DNA from: an uncultured Bacteroidota bacterium
GTDB lineage: Bacteria; Bacteroidota; Bacteroidia; Chitinophagales; LD1
Direction: 5' to 3'
DNA: 64,000 bases
Assembly: GCA_937894725.1 (NCBI GenBank)
Contig: CALAYL010000055.1
Coordinates: 57,968 to 121,967 of the forward strand
Under the pieces are notes generated by a model that saw only the letters and a list, made by a program, of their open reading frames with translations, was not told where the DNA came from and ran no database searches. The position numbers and the translations under genes are program-made. Below are positions 26,132 through 34,367 of the stretch, piece after piece (the stretch's first letter is position 1; every line of letters begins with the position of its first letter).

Positions 26132-26700
26132 AACTTGTCTTTGTAACTTCTAATAAAAACAAAGTTTTTGAAATAAACTCGCTTTTGCCAACGGGGTTTG
26201 AATTGATGATGCCAAGTGAAATTGGATTTAATGAAGAAATTGAAGAAACGGCTGATACTATTGCTGGAAATGCACTTTTGAAAGCACAAGCGATAGGAGA
26301 AAATATGGGTATTGCTTGCTTTGCAGAAGATACTGGTCTAGAGATAGAAGCCTTAGGTGGAGAGCCTGGAGTGCTCACCGCTCGCTACGCTTTCTCAAAA
26401 GGATGCAACCAAGACAACCTTTCGCTCGTCTTAGATAAAATGAAGCCTCACGAAAACCGTGTAGCCCGTTTCGTAACCGTTCTTATTTTTTTTGATGGTA
26501 GAGCCTACTTTCAATTTGAAGGTATTTGTGAAGGAAAAATAGCCTTAGCATCTAGAGGAGAAAGGGGATTTGGTTATGACCCGATTTTTATCCCAGATGG
26601 AAGTGAGCTTACTTTTGCAGAAATGACACTTGACCAAAAAAATATTTTTAGCCATAGAAAAAAAGCATTTCAAAAATTTATTGTACATTTAATAAACTAA
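26101..26700 (+). CDS. rdgB: Non-canonical purine NTP pyrophosphatase (RdgB/HAM1)
   Basis: Hydrolyses dITP, ITP and XTP to monophosphates and so protects DNA. 199 residues. The substrate-binding loop LVFVTSNKNKVFEI is near residues 12-25, with FAEDTGLEIEALGGEPGVLTARYA near 75-98 carrying the metal Asp/Glu. GERGFGYDPIFIPDGSELTFAEM and the C-terminal NIFSHRKKAFQKF are also typical. The ATG at 26101 lies inside the upstream gene; a usual family start directly at KLVFVTSN is not available because that codon is ATA. Confidence 0.95.
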   Translation: MGIFKTKSNIKLVFVTSNKNKVFEINSLLPTGFELMMPSEIGFNEEIEETADTIAGNALLKAQAIGENMGIACFAEDTGLEIEALGGEPGVLTARYAFSKGCNQDNLSLVLDKMKPHENRVARFVTVLIFFDGRAYFQFEGICEGKIALASRGERGFGYDPIFIPDGSELTFAEMTLDQKNIFSHRKKAFQKFIVHLIN

Positions 26701-26737
26701 AATATCCTAAAATAACGTTATGAAATAAACGAACTAT

Positions 26738-27322
26738 ATGAGTAGCACCACCAACACATATACAGAACAACAGATTATCGAAGGCTGCATAGCTGGCGAT
26801 AGAAAGTATCAAGAGTTGCTTTATAAGCAGCTTTCGGGCAAGATGTATGGAGTATGTATGCGCTACGCATCGGAATCTTTTCAAGCACAAGATATTTTGC
26901 AAGAAGGATTCATAAAGGTATTTAAGTACATAGGTCAGTTTAAAGGCACTGGATCATTTGAAGGGTGGGTGAGGAGAGTATTTGTAAATGTAGCCCTAGA
27001 GCAGCTTCGAAAAAAGTCGAATATGTATGTGGTGCAAGACGCAGAACTCAATCTGACAGAAACCTGCTGCGAATCAGCACTTCAAAAACTCATGGCGGAA
27101 GACATTATGGGAATCGTACAAACCTTATCTGAAGGATATAGAACCGTGTTTAACCTCTATGTGGTAGAAGGATACGCCCACAAGGACATAGCCGAGATGC
27201 TAAATATATCCGAAGGTACTTCAAAGTCGCAATTAGCTCGTGCACGACACATTTTGCAAAAGAAAATTGAAACAATGATGAATATTAAGAGTAAAACACA
27301 ATTACAAATAACTAATAGCTAA
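26738..27322 (+). CDS. RNA polymerase ECF-type sigma-70 family factor
   Basis: 194 residues. Region 2 is near 24-90 (YKQLSGKMYGVCMRYA, AQDILQEGFIKVFKYIGQFKGTGSFEGWVRRVFVNVALEQLRKK) and region 4 near 125-175 (LSEGYRTVFNLYVVEGYAHKDIAEMLNISEGTSKSQLARARHIL). This is the common Bacteroidota ECF form. The next gene, 6 bp downstream, is probably its anti-sigma factor. Regulon unknown. Confidence 0.93.
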   Translation: MSSTTNTYTEQQIIEGCIAGDRKYQELLYKQLSGKMYGVCMRYASESFQAQDILQEGFIKVFKYIGQFKGTGSFEGWVRRVFVNVALEQLRKKSNMYVVQDAELNLTETCCESALQKLMAEDIMGIVQTLSEGYRTVFNLYVVEGYAHKDIAEMLNISEGTSKSQLARARHILQKKIETMMNIKSKTQLQITNS

Positions 27323-27328
27323 AAGAGC

Positions 27329-27967
27329 ATGGAAAAATTTGACAAACATATAAAAGACCAGTTGGCTGACTTTGATATGCAGCCACCTCCTGGGTTTTGG
27401 CATACTATCTCGGATAGACTTGACCAAGAGACAATGGTAGAGGCAGCTACGGCCTCTTCTTTCAATTATGCTCGAATACTCCGTATTGCAGCTGTTTTTA
27501 TTGGCTTGTTTTCTTTGGGTACAGTTTCCTATTTAAAACACACTCCAGTGACACAACCAGAGATGGCTACTACATTGATTCCAGCCAGAACCATGGATAT
27601 CGCCAATGCAACGTCCAATTCAACTGATATCAAAGCGACTACTCCTGCGTTTGTAAATACGAAAATGGCTTCCAATATAGCTCCTCAAAAAACTAAAATT
27701 GCTGAGCAGCCTATATCTACAGCAGAATTAGCTACTAAATTGATTGATACTAAAATTGCTGAGCCAATCGCTGAAAATAAAGAACCGACAATTACAGAGT
27801 TTAATCTTCTAGAGAGCAATATCCCTGTTTATTCACTCAAGCTTTTAAATAAAAAAGTGCCTACAAATGACGAGATTACTGTAATTCAATCAAATAAGGC
27901 AAATAAGACTATACAAACGACACCTGTTAAAACAGCCAAAAAGCAACCAATGCCTTGGCGTTTTTAA
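27329..27967 (+). CDS. Probable anti-sigma factor, single-pass membrane protein
   Basis: 212 residues. The N-terminal cytoplasmic part (about 1-48) contains FDMQPPPGFWHTISDRLD, a pattern common in Bacteroidota proteins encoded after ECF sigma genes. One membrane helix lies near 52-70 (ILRIAAVFIGLFSLGTVSYL). The rest is a low-complexity, Thr/Ala/Ile-rich periplasmic tail with repeated TKIAE(Q/P)-type segments. No zinc motif (HxxxCxxC) is present. The anti-sigma role is inferred from position and topology. Confidence 0.72.
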   Translation: MEKFDKHIKDQLADFDMQPPPGFWHTISDRLDQETMVEAATASSFNYARILRIAAVFIGLFSLGTVSYLKHTPVTQPEMATTLIPARTMDIANATSNSTDIKATTPAFVNTKMASNIAPQKTKIAEQPISTAELATKLIDTKIAEPIAENKEPTITEFNLLESNIPVYSLKLLNKKVPTNDEITVIQSNKANKTIQTTPVKTAKKQPMPWRF

Positions 27968-27992
27968 ACAGCGCGATTCAAAAATATGTAAT

Positions 27993-28024
27993 AAACCCAC
28001 CAATTTGGTGGGTTTGTTTGTTTT
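27993..28024 (+). terminator. Terminator after the sigma/anti-sigma operon
   Basis: The stem AAACCCACC (27993-28001) pairs with GGTGGGTTT (28007-28015), followed by a T-rich tract. The TTTG inside the tract also serves as the likely -33 element of ychF. Confidence 0.85.
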
Positions 28025-28042
28025 ATTGTAGTTATATCTTTG
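28013..28042 (+). promoter_or_regulatory. Promoter of ychF
   Basis: TTTG (28013-28016) and TATCTTTG (28035-28042) are 18 nt apart and 25 bp upstream of the ATG. It overlaps the end of the preceding terminator. Confidence 0.6.
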
Positions 28043-28067
28043 TTTTGCAACTCAAAAAATAAGAAAA

Positions 28068-29165
28068 ATGGGATTACAGTGTGGAATAGTAGGATTGCCG
28101 AATGTGGGAAAATCAACTTTGTTTAATGCTATCAGTTCAGGAAAGGCACAAGCGGCAAATTTTCCGTTTTGTACAATAGATCCAAACATAGGAATAGTCA
28201 CCGTACCAGACCCTAGATTGAATATGCTAGAAAGCCTTGTTAAGCCACAGCGAGTATTGCCTACAACTATAGAATTTGTCGATATAGCTGGACTGGTGAA
28301 GGGGGCAAGCAAAGGCGAAGGTTTGGGCAACCAGTTTTTGGGCAATATCCGCTCAGTAGATGCGATAGTGCATGTAGTACGCTGCTTCGAAGATCCGAAT
28401 GTAATACATGTGGACGGTACTGTAAATCCAGTGAGAGACAAAGAAGTAATCGATACTGAGCTCCAACTAAAAGACCTCGAGTCTGTAGATAAAAAAATAC
28501 AGAAATCGCAAAAGTTGGCTAAGTCAAACGATAAAGAATCGATGAAAACTATCGAGGTGTTAGAATTATACAAGGCGCATCTTGAAAAGGGGCTTTCGGC
28601 TCGTTCGGCACCTATCAATGAAGGTGATGAGCGATTTGTAGAAGATCTCCAACTACTTACTGCAAAGCCTGTAATCTATGTATGTAACGTAGATGAAAAG
28701 TCGGTAACTGCGGGCAATGATTTTGTAGAGCAACTGCGAAAAGCCATAGCAAGTGAAAATGCCGAAATCGTAATCGTATCGGCTGCTATAGAATCTGAAA
28801 TAGCCCAATTGGAAAGCTTAGAAGATAGAATGGCATTTTTGTCAGATTATGGATTGACCGAGTCTGGTTTGGGCAAACTGACACATGCCGCATATGGATT
28901 GCTTGGACTTTACACTTACTTTACTGCTGGCGAAAAAGAAGTAAGAGCTTGGACTATTACCAAAGGTATGAAAGCACCACAAGCTGCTGGGGTGATACAT
29001 AGCGATTTTGAGCGAGGATTTATCCGAGCAGAGGTGACTAGCTACGAAGATTATGTAAAATATAAATCTGAAGCTGCTTGTAGAGAAGCAGGTAGATTAA
29101 GGCTAGAAGGAAAAGAATACATTGTGCAAGATGGCGACATTATGCACTTTAGATTTAATGTATAA
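28068..29165 (+). CDS. ychF: Redox-responsive ATPase YchF (Obg-like)
   Basis: 365-residue Obg-family P-loop protein that binds ATP rather than GTP and associates with ribosomes. Walker A GLPNVGKST is near residues 8-16, the FPFCTIDPN switch near 33-41 and DIAGLVKGASKGEGLGNQFL near 68-87. The usual G4 NKxD is replaced by CNVDE, as normal in YchF. The C-terminal TGS domain has LYTYFTAGEKEVRAWTI, GVIHSDFERGFIRAEV and DGDIMHFRFNV. It has its own promoter and converges with the retropepsin gene. Confidence 0.97.
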   Translation: MGLQCGIVGLPNVGKSTLFNAISSGKAQAANFPFCTIDPNIGIVTVPDPRLNMLESLVKPQRVLPTTIEFVDIAGLVKGASKGEGLGNQFLGNIRSVDAIVHVVRCFEDPNVIHVDGTVNPVRDKEVIDTELQLKDLESVDKKIQKSQKLAKSNDKESMKTIEVLELYKAHLEKGLSARSAPINEGDERFVEDLQLLTAKPVIYVCNVDEKSVTAGNDFVEQLRKAIASENAEIVIVSAAIESEIAQLESLEDRMAFLSDYGLTESGLGKLTHAAYGLLGLYTYFTAGEKEVRAWTITKGMKAPQAAGVIHSDFERGFIRAEVTSYEDYVKYKSEAACREAGRLRLEGKEYIVQDGDIMHFRFNV

Positions 29166-29171
29166 AAAGCT

Positions 29172-29615
29172 TTACCACTTACCAATAAGTCCATTTTTAT
29201 AATCAATCAACCAGCCATGTTGTTTGAGAATATCGCTACCCAAAATACCGTGTATCTTTATTTTGAGCCCTTTTGACTTATATGCTTCGTTGATATGCGC
29301 TAAATCGATGCACGACACAGTCGCATTTTTAATCACTTCTTTGCCAAAGGTCAAGGTTTTGAGTTTGCCTATTTGAACTTGATATTGAATCGAATTGAGT
29401 CCACGCACTTCTTGATCTATCGTTTTTTGACGTGATTTGAGTTTCTGAAGATAAAACGGCTGATCAATCACTGTACCCGATGCGCCCGTATCGATTATAA
29501 AAAGCGCATTGCTTTCATTCACTTTTACTTTCACAAAAATATGATAGCTATTTTCGGATAGTTCTTCTGTTTTGAAAGATGCTATTTTTGTATAAGGTAG
29601 TTTTTGCTTTGCCAT
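29172..29615 (-). CDS. Retropepsin-like aspartic protease family protein
   Basis: 147 residues from the ATG at 29613-29615; a TTG ten codons upstream is an alternative. The active-site motif FIIDTGASGTVI (D42) and the second hydrophobic motif IHGILGSDILKQHGWLIDYKNGLI are those of single-domain clan AA proteases, which work as dimers. No signal peptide is visible, so it is probably cytoplasmic. Substrate unknown. It follows the EamA gene on the same strand by 36 bp. Confidence 0.83.
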   Translation of the reverse strand: MAKQKLPYTKIASFKTEELSENSYHIFVKVKVNESNALFIIDTGASGTVIDQPFYLQKLKSRQKTIDQEVRGLNSIQYQVQIGKLKTLTFGKEVIKNATVSCIDLAHINEAYKSKGLKIKIHGILGSDILKQHGWLIDYKNGLIGKW

Positions 29616-29651
29616 TTTTTTAAATTTGGGTTTAATCAAAGCCAAAGTAGT

Positions 29652-30068
29652 TTATTTCATTATCATCACCAAACTGCCTGCTATTACTAAAGCTGCTCCT
29701 ATCACGGTTTTGATAGTCATAGTTTCGCCTAAAAACACTCCTGCAAGTATCACAGTTAGCCCCACACTTAGTTTATCGACTACAGCCACCTGCGATACAT
29801 TGCCTATTTGAATAGCTTTAAAATAAAACAACCACGACAGCCCTGTAGCAATACCAGAAACAACAAGAAAGAAAATTGTTTGACGGGAGAGTGAAAAAAT
29901 GCCTTGCGCTTCACCCTTTACCAAAACAATCGACCACACTAAAATCAAAATCACCACGGTGCGAATGGCGGTAGCAAGATTTGAATTGATATTTGTTACG
30001 CCAAGTTTTACAAAAATAGCGGTAAGCGAGGCGAAGAGAGCGGAGAGCAAGGCATAAATTGACCACAT
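29652..30068 (-). CDS. EamA-family small membrane transporter (half-size)
   Basis: 138 residues with about five hydrophobic helices and a single EamA/DMT unit. It starts MWSIYALLSALFASLTAIFVKLG, contains AIRTVVILILVWSIVL and GLSWLFYFKAIQIG, and ends VIGAALVIAGSLVMIMK. Full DMT exporters have two such units, so this one probably acts as a dimer. Start set at the ATG 30066-30068; an earlier in-frame start overlaps the receptor gene. Substrate unknown. It is 4 bp downstream of the TonB-type receptor gene. Confidence 0.85.
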   Translation of the reverse strand: MWSIYALLSALFASLTAIFVKLGVTNINSNLATAIRTVVILILVWSIVLVKGEAQGIFSLSRQTIFFLVVSGIATGLSWLFYFKAIQIGNVSQVAVVDKLSVGLTVILAGVFLGETMTIKTVIGAALVIAGSLVMIMK

Positions 30069-30072
30069 ATTA

Positions 30073-32490
30073 TTAGAATTTATAAGTATAACCAAGCCGA
30101 ATCACTTGAGTTTCGTAATAATCGGTAGATGTAAATTTAACGTCTTTTCCTTGAATTTGCTTTTTTATAATCATTGTATTCGCTAAATCTGTTGCGTTTA
30201 AAAATAGCTCCCCCTTTCCATTTTGGATCGACTTTTTGATGCCTAAATCTAGCGAAAATCGCTGTGCAATTTTGCCCTGAGGTATAATGTCGGGTGCTAA
30301 ATATATGAAGGTAACTTGAAAGTCGAACTTTTTAGGGAGATGAAATAGGGTATTCAATTTTAAATTGCCCGAAAAAATCTGCTGTCGAGCCGCGATAAAG
30401 ATATTGGTAATAGGGTAGAGGTTTACCACCGAAAATGAATCTATCATATTGTAATAACCGTTGAGATTAATGTTATAGGTAAACCACTTGGCAGCATCGT
30501 GAGAAATAACGACTTCTAGTCCTGAGTTGTAGCTTCGCTTTGCATTTTGAAATAGTGAATAAATCAAGGTGTTTCCAGGTACTGTACTCGCTATACGCGT
30601 TATCGTACCATTTGCCAAACGAGCATAGCCTGCCACAAAGAAATAGCCCGTTTTCCAACTTGTTTTATAACCTAGTTCTATGAGATGTGTAAACTGCGGT
30701 CTAAGCGAGGGATTTCCTACTTTTATAATTTCGGCATCATCATATTTCGGAAAAATTCGAATATCAACTTCATTAGGTCTATCCACTCTGCGGTTATAGA
30801 AAAACGTAAGTTTGTTTTTATCGTTGATTTTGTAGCCTAGACGTACATTTGGGAACGGTTGAGTGTAATTGTAACCACTTGTTTTGTAAGTAGGATGATT
30901 TGACCCCACTTCGTATTTTATATTTACATATTCGATTCGCAGCCCCAACTCGACCTCTAGCTTTTTACTTTCAAAAATATAGTTTCCATATACCGCAGGT
31001 ATAATCTCATTGTATGTCGCAGGGCTACCAGCATTACTGTCCAATGGTGAATTCAATCCAGGTATAAACTGCATATTGGTCGGAATCTGTCGATAGCGAA
31101 ATTTAATGCCAGCCTCTATCCTGCCATATTTGAGAGGTTTTGAGTAATCGATATTAAAATCAGCCACATGCTCATCTGAAATCAACTTAAACGCATCTTT
31201 GCCTGTGAAGGTGGGGAGGATATTATTGAAAAAGTATTTTTCATTTTCTCTATGAAAAGTATAGTTAAAACCAGTATTTAAAAAATGTCCTGGCTGCTTG
31301 AATTTGTGTTGATATGCCACAGCTCCCATAGCGGTAGTTTTCAGCTCATCTTCTAAAAATTGCCATAATCGCATTTTCGAAGATAAATCACCATTGAAAA
31401 ATGGCTCATCGCCATGGTCTATGATTTTTTCTAAACCATACATTCCTGAAATAGAGAGCATATTATGATCATTGAGATTCCAGTCCACGCCTGTTTTTAT
31501 GGTTGCAAAATGGGTGTTGCGATTGCGTTTGAGTTGTTGTTGAATGACAGTACCGTTAGCATAGGTTCTAGTTGTAAACTCATTTTTGTTCAATGTTTGG
31601 GTGTACAGATAATCACCTTGAAAAAATACATTCACTTTGTTTTTTCGATAATTTAGAGATAAGGATGGGTTGACTTTGGGGGTAAATTGATATTGAGGTC
31701 GTATGTCGGGTAGGTTGCCTTTTCTGATCCATAGAGAACCTAAACCGCCAGTTAGCCCTACCTTTCCATTAAATCCCTCTTGTTTGTTTTTTTTGTAAAT
31801 GATATTGATAATACCTGCATTTCCATTAGCATCATATTTAGCTGATGGATTATTTATGATTTCGATTTTTTCGATAGCCGAAGCCGGTATATTGTCTAAG
31901 CCCGATTGGCTGCCCATACCCGTTAGTGAGGTTTGCTTCCCATCTATCAATACGGTGATTTTATCACTCCCTCGCAAGGATACTTTACCGTCTTGAACTG
32001 TTACTCCAGGAAGGTTTTGCATAGATTGTAGCACAGAGCCACCGTTTTGACTAACATTGTCTTCAACCGAAAATACCTTTTTGTCCATCTTGCTATTTAT
32101 TGCGTCTTGCTTGGCCGTGATAGTAACTTCACTGAGTGCTTCTACACTTTCATTAAGTTCGATGGTCGGTATTTCCATAAATTCAGAGAGTGTACCTACG
32201 AAAAGTGATTGCAGTTTATCAGTATAACCAAGGTAAGAAACGTTGAGTAAATAACTTCCTGGCTTTACATTGGGTAGTGTAAATCTGCCTTCTTCGTTGC
32301 TCACTGTACCCGTCAGAAATGTGCTATCCCTTTCAGTTTTCAAAATGATGTTTACATATGGGAGTGGTGATTTGGTGGTTTTGTCGAGTATAGTTCCAGA
32401 TACGGATACGTTTCTGGTTTGGGCATTGACTCCAATACTAAAGGCGACCCAAAATATGAACGATACGACTTTTACATTTATTTTTTTCAT
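30073..32490 (-). CDS. TonB-dependent-receptor-like outer-membrane protein with carboxypeptidase-regulatory N-terminus
   Basis: 805 residues from the ATG at 32488-32490. A signal peptide (KKINVKVVSFIFWVAFSIGVNAQ) leads into a carboxypeptidase-D regulatory-like fold at about 25-110 (VSGTILDKTTKSPLPYVNIIL, GRFTLPNVKPGSYLLNVSYLGY). A plug region follows (NLPGVTVQDGKVSLRGSDK, VLIDGKQ, ASAIEKIEIINNPSAKYDANGNAGIINI), then a large beta-barrel. This is the 'outer membrane beta-barrel family protein' group of Bacteroidota, related to TonB receptors. No SusD partner is adjacent. The ligand is not evident; neighbours hint at ions or small molecules rather than glycans. Confidence 0.9.
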   Translation of the reverse strand: MKKINVKVVSFIFWVAFSIGVNAQTRNVSVSGTILDKTTKSPLPYVNIILKTERDSTFLTGTVSNEEGRFTLPNVKPGSYLLNVSYLGYTDKLQSLFVGTLSEFMEIPTIELNESVEALSEVTITAKQDAINSKMDKKVFSVEDNVSQNGGSVLQSMQNLPGVTVQDGKVSLRGSDKITVLIDGKQTSLTGMGSQSGLDNIPASAIEKIEIINNPSAKYDANGNAGIINIIYKKNKQEGFNGKVGLTGGLGSLWIRKGNLPDIRPQYQFTPKVNPSLSLNYRKNKVNVFFQGDYLYTQTLNKNEFTTRTYANGTVIQQQLKRNRNTHFATIKTGVDWNLNDHNMLSISGMYGLEKIIDHGDEPFFNGDLSSKMRLWQFLEDELKTTAMGAVAYQHKFKQPGHFLNTGFNYTFHRENEKYFFNNILPTFTGKDAFKLISDEHVADFNIDYSKPLKYGRIEAGIKFRYRQIPTNMQFIPGLNSPLDSNAGSPATYNEIIPAVYGNYIFESKKLEVELGLRIEYVNIKYEVGSNHPTYKTSGYNYTQPFPNVRLGYKINDKNKLTFFYNRRVDRPNEVDIRIFPKYDDAEIIKVGNPSLRPQFTHLIELGYKTSWKTGYFFVAGYARLANGTITRIASTVPGNTLIYSLFQNAKRSYNSGLEVVISHDAAKWFTYNINLNGYYNMIDSFSVVNLYPITNIFIAARQQIFSGNLKLNTLFHLPKKFDFQVTFIYLAPDIIPQGKIAQRFSLDLGIKKSIQNGKGELFLNATDLANTMIIKKQIQGKDVKFTSTDYYETQVIRLGYTYKF

Positions 32491-32500
32491 TGAGTTGATT

Positions 32501-33235
32501 TTATAGAATCGTTTTTTTATACAACTTTTTTTCATAAATTATTAATACAAGAAGGATGCTAAAAAGCACTAATGACGAACCTTTGGTGCCTAAGTTGAAG
32601 CCCCCATTCTCCTGAGTTTTAGTAAGTAAATCTCCGAATGTAGCACCAAATGGACGAGTTAAAACAAAAGCTATCCAAAAGAGTAATACATGCGATACTT
32701 CGGTGAAGTAATAGAGTACTATCGTAATACTAATCAAGCTCCCTACCAAAATGGCTCCACCGCTAAAGCCCAGACCTGAGCTATCGGCTAAGTAATCACC
32801 CAAAGCCGTACCCAGCGTATTTGAAACTAGGATGGCCGCCCAATAAAAGAGTTCGCTCTTTCTGGTCATTATGTTAGTGACAGCGAGTGATTTTTCACTT
32901 TGTTTCCAAATAAAAAGGATACTACTTAGCAGCGTAAAAAGAAGTATGCTTCCTAAAGCATAACCTAGTCCTAGCGTTCTATCCATAAAATCGGAGAGCG
33001 TGGTGCCCGCTGTACTAGTAGAGAGTATCACAAACCAATAAATAACGGGGTTGTATTTTTTTGAATATAGTTGTGATACTAAGGTGACTACAAAACCACC
33101 TAAAAGTATAAGTGAGCTTACAGCATAACCTACATTCAGCGTCATAGAAAGTAAATCTCCTGCGGTTTCACCCAAGGTGGTAGCGCAGATTTTCATCACC
33201 CAAAATAGGGCAGTGATAGCGGGAATCTTTTTCAT
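32501..33235 (-). CDS. COG4705-type multi-pass membrane protein with four internal repeats
   Basis: 244 residues and about eight hydrophobic helices. Four repeated units are visible, each with a small-residue/acidic motif followed by a glycine-rich turn: TLGETAGDLLSMTLNVGYA near 16-34, STAGTTLSDFMDRTLGLGYA near 74-93, NTLGTALGDYLADSSGLGFS near 139-158, and RPFGATFGDLLTKTQENGGF near 194-213. I associate this pattern with the COG4705 'uncharacterized membrane protein' family. The repeated intramembrane acidic residues suggest cation handling, but that is inference. It is co-directional with the receptor gene (10 bp gap). Confidence 0.8.
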   Translation of the reverse strand: MKKIPAITALFWVMKICATTLGETAGDLLSMTLNVGYAVSSLILLGGFVVTLVSQLYSKKYNPVIYWFVILSTSTAGTTLSDFMDRTLGLGYALGSILLFTLLSSILFIWKQSEKSLAVTNIMTRKSELFYWAAILVSNTLGTALGDYLADSSGLGFSGGAILVGSLISITIVLYYFTEVSHVLLFWIAFVLTRPFGATFGDLLTKTQENGGFNLGTKGSSLVLFSILLVLIIYEKKLYKKTIL

Positions 33236-33253
33236 TGCTAAAATTTAAGTTGA

Positions 33254-33292
33254 TAAAAAAATATTGAGTAGCCACTCCGTGGCTACTCAATA
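33254..33292 (-). terminator. Terminator between the PepSY-like and four-repeat membrane protein genes
   Basis: A perfect 14-bp stem, TATTGAGTAGCCAC (33262-33275) with GTGGCTACTCAATA (33279-33292), has a 3-nt turn. On the minus strand it is followed by seven T. It would end transcripts from the PepSY-like gene. Confidence 0.9.
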
Positions 33293-33304
33293 GAAGACAG
33301 CAAA

Positions 33305-33754
33305 TTATTTCTCTGTTGTTTTGTTCAATACCTTGCCTTCGGGTGTCAATAAAAGTTCAAAAGCAGTTTCGCTTTTTTCTATTTCAACTTCAAAGGTAGG
33401 GCCGTTTTTTATGCTCTCTATCTCATATGCTGCTTTAATTTTAAAATCTGTATAGTTGTTTTTTAACATAGCTAAAACGAGTGCTGGCAAAGTAGTGGTA
33501 GTTATCGCTGTTTCTGTTTCGACCCATCTGCCCGCAAGGTCAAAATTGGCAGAGGTTGATTTTTGATTGATTGTGAAATTAGCTTCGTATTCTGAATTGC
33601 ATTCCTTTTCCCATTTTACTACTTTAGCTGATGGGAATTTTGATTGGAAACTAGACAACACGTTAGCTGGTACTTTCAAGCTATTTGTTTTTTGCGCTTG
33701 TGTAGTAAGTATAGAAAGCATGGCACATAGCCACACTACAATGATAGTTTTCAT
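33305..33754 (-). CDS. PepSY-like secreted protein
   Basis: 149 residues from the ATG at 33752-33754. A signal peptide (MKTIIVVWLCAMLSILTTQAQ) is followed by the repeated PepSY-like pattern: VLSSFQSKFPSAKVVKWEKE, YEANFTINQKSTSANFDLAGRWVETETAI, then LPALVLAMLKNNYTDFKIKAAYEIE and YEVEIEK-type strands. This is the 'putative beta-lactamase-inhibitor-like PepSY-like' family of periplasmic proteins common in Bacteroidota; function unknown. A strong terminator follows, so it is separate from the downstream membrane-protein/receptor unit. Confidence 0.85.
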   Translation of the reverse strand: MKTIIVVWLCAMLSILTTQAQKTNSLKVPANVLSSFQSKFPSAKVVKWEKECNSEYEANFTINQKSTSANFDLAGRWVETETAITTTTLPALVLAMLKNNYTDFKIKAAYEIESIKNGPTFEVEIEKSETAFELLLTPEGKVLNKTTEK

Positions 33755-33827
33755 TTGAAAAAAATTAAGTTGTTTAAAAAAATGTAGGACGTATCCCAAA
33801 AGGGGAATCGTTTTGGTAATGAAACAA

Positions 33828-34238
33828 CTACGCTATCGGTGGGCGAAATACAGAAGTATTAATAGCTAATGTATATATAGCTTTTTTGTAGATCGGAAAC
33901 TCATTACAAATAGGCAAGATTTTCGAGGCTTTTGGAGCTGTGAAAAAAGGGGTAGTATAATAGATGTAGGTAACAGTAGGAGTAGGATAAATAGGAGCAT
34001 GAGGCTTATCTCCATCTTCATCGAGCTCATTTTCGTGTTCTATGCCTTCCATAATTTGACCAACACCTGAAACATGTTCAACTAAAAATTCTAAGACACC
34101 TAAGCCTGGATCTTCTGTAGCTTTACAATGTTGATACATAGCAGGCAAATCTTTGAGTAACGAAAAATCACCTAATGGCAAGCATACTATACCAAAAGAA
34201 TAGATAAATAGCCAAAAACTTATTATTACTAATTTCAT
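33828..34238 (-). CDS. Small secreted hypothetical protein ending in FRPPIA
   Basis: 136 residues. An N-terminal hydrophobic signal (LVIISFWLFIYSFGIVCLPL) is followed by a His/Asp/Glu-rich middle (GIEHENELDEDGDKPHAP) and a C-terminal NTSVFRPPIA. Small secreted proteins with a similar acidic/His middle and a C-terminal SVFxPPI are, as I recall, often found near heavy-metal efflux genes in Bacteroidota; this is from memory and unconfirmed. No metal exporter is next to it here. The neighbour downstream is the PepSY-like gene. Confidence 0.7.
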   Translation of the reverse strand: MKLVIISFWLFIYSFGIVCLPLGDFSLLKDLPAMYQHCKATEDPGLGVLEFLVEHVSGVGQIMEGIEHENELDEDGDKPHAPIYPTPTVTYIYYTTPFFTAPKASKILPICNEFPIYKKAIYTLAINTSVFRPPIA

Positions 34239-34333
34239 TTTACAATTAGAATGATAAACATAGTTGTTTAATTTCGAATTTTTTTAACCGTTTGTCATAT
34301 CAAAGTGGTTTTTACACTTTTTAAAATACATCG

Positions 34334-34359
34334 TTGAATATAGAATTAGATTACATTTG
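34334..34359 (+). promoter_or_regulatory. Promoter of dnaG
   Basis: TACATTTG (34352-34359), a perfect TAnnTTTG, lies 8 bp from the ATG, with TTG 15 nt upstream (shorter than the usual 19). The leader would be very short. Confidence 0.5.
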
Positions 34360-34367
34360 CATCCCAA

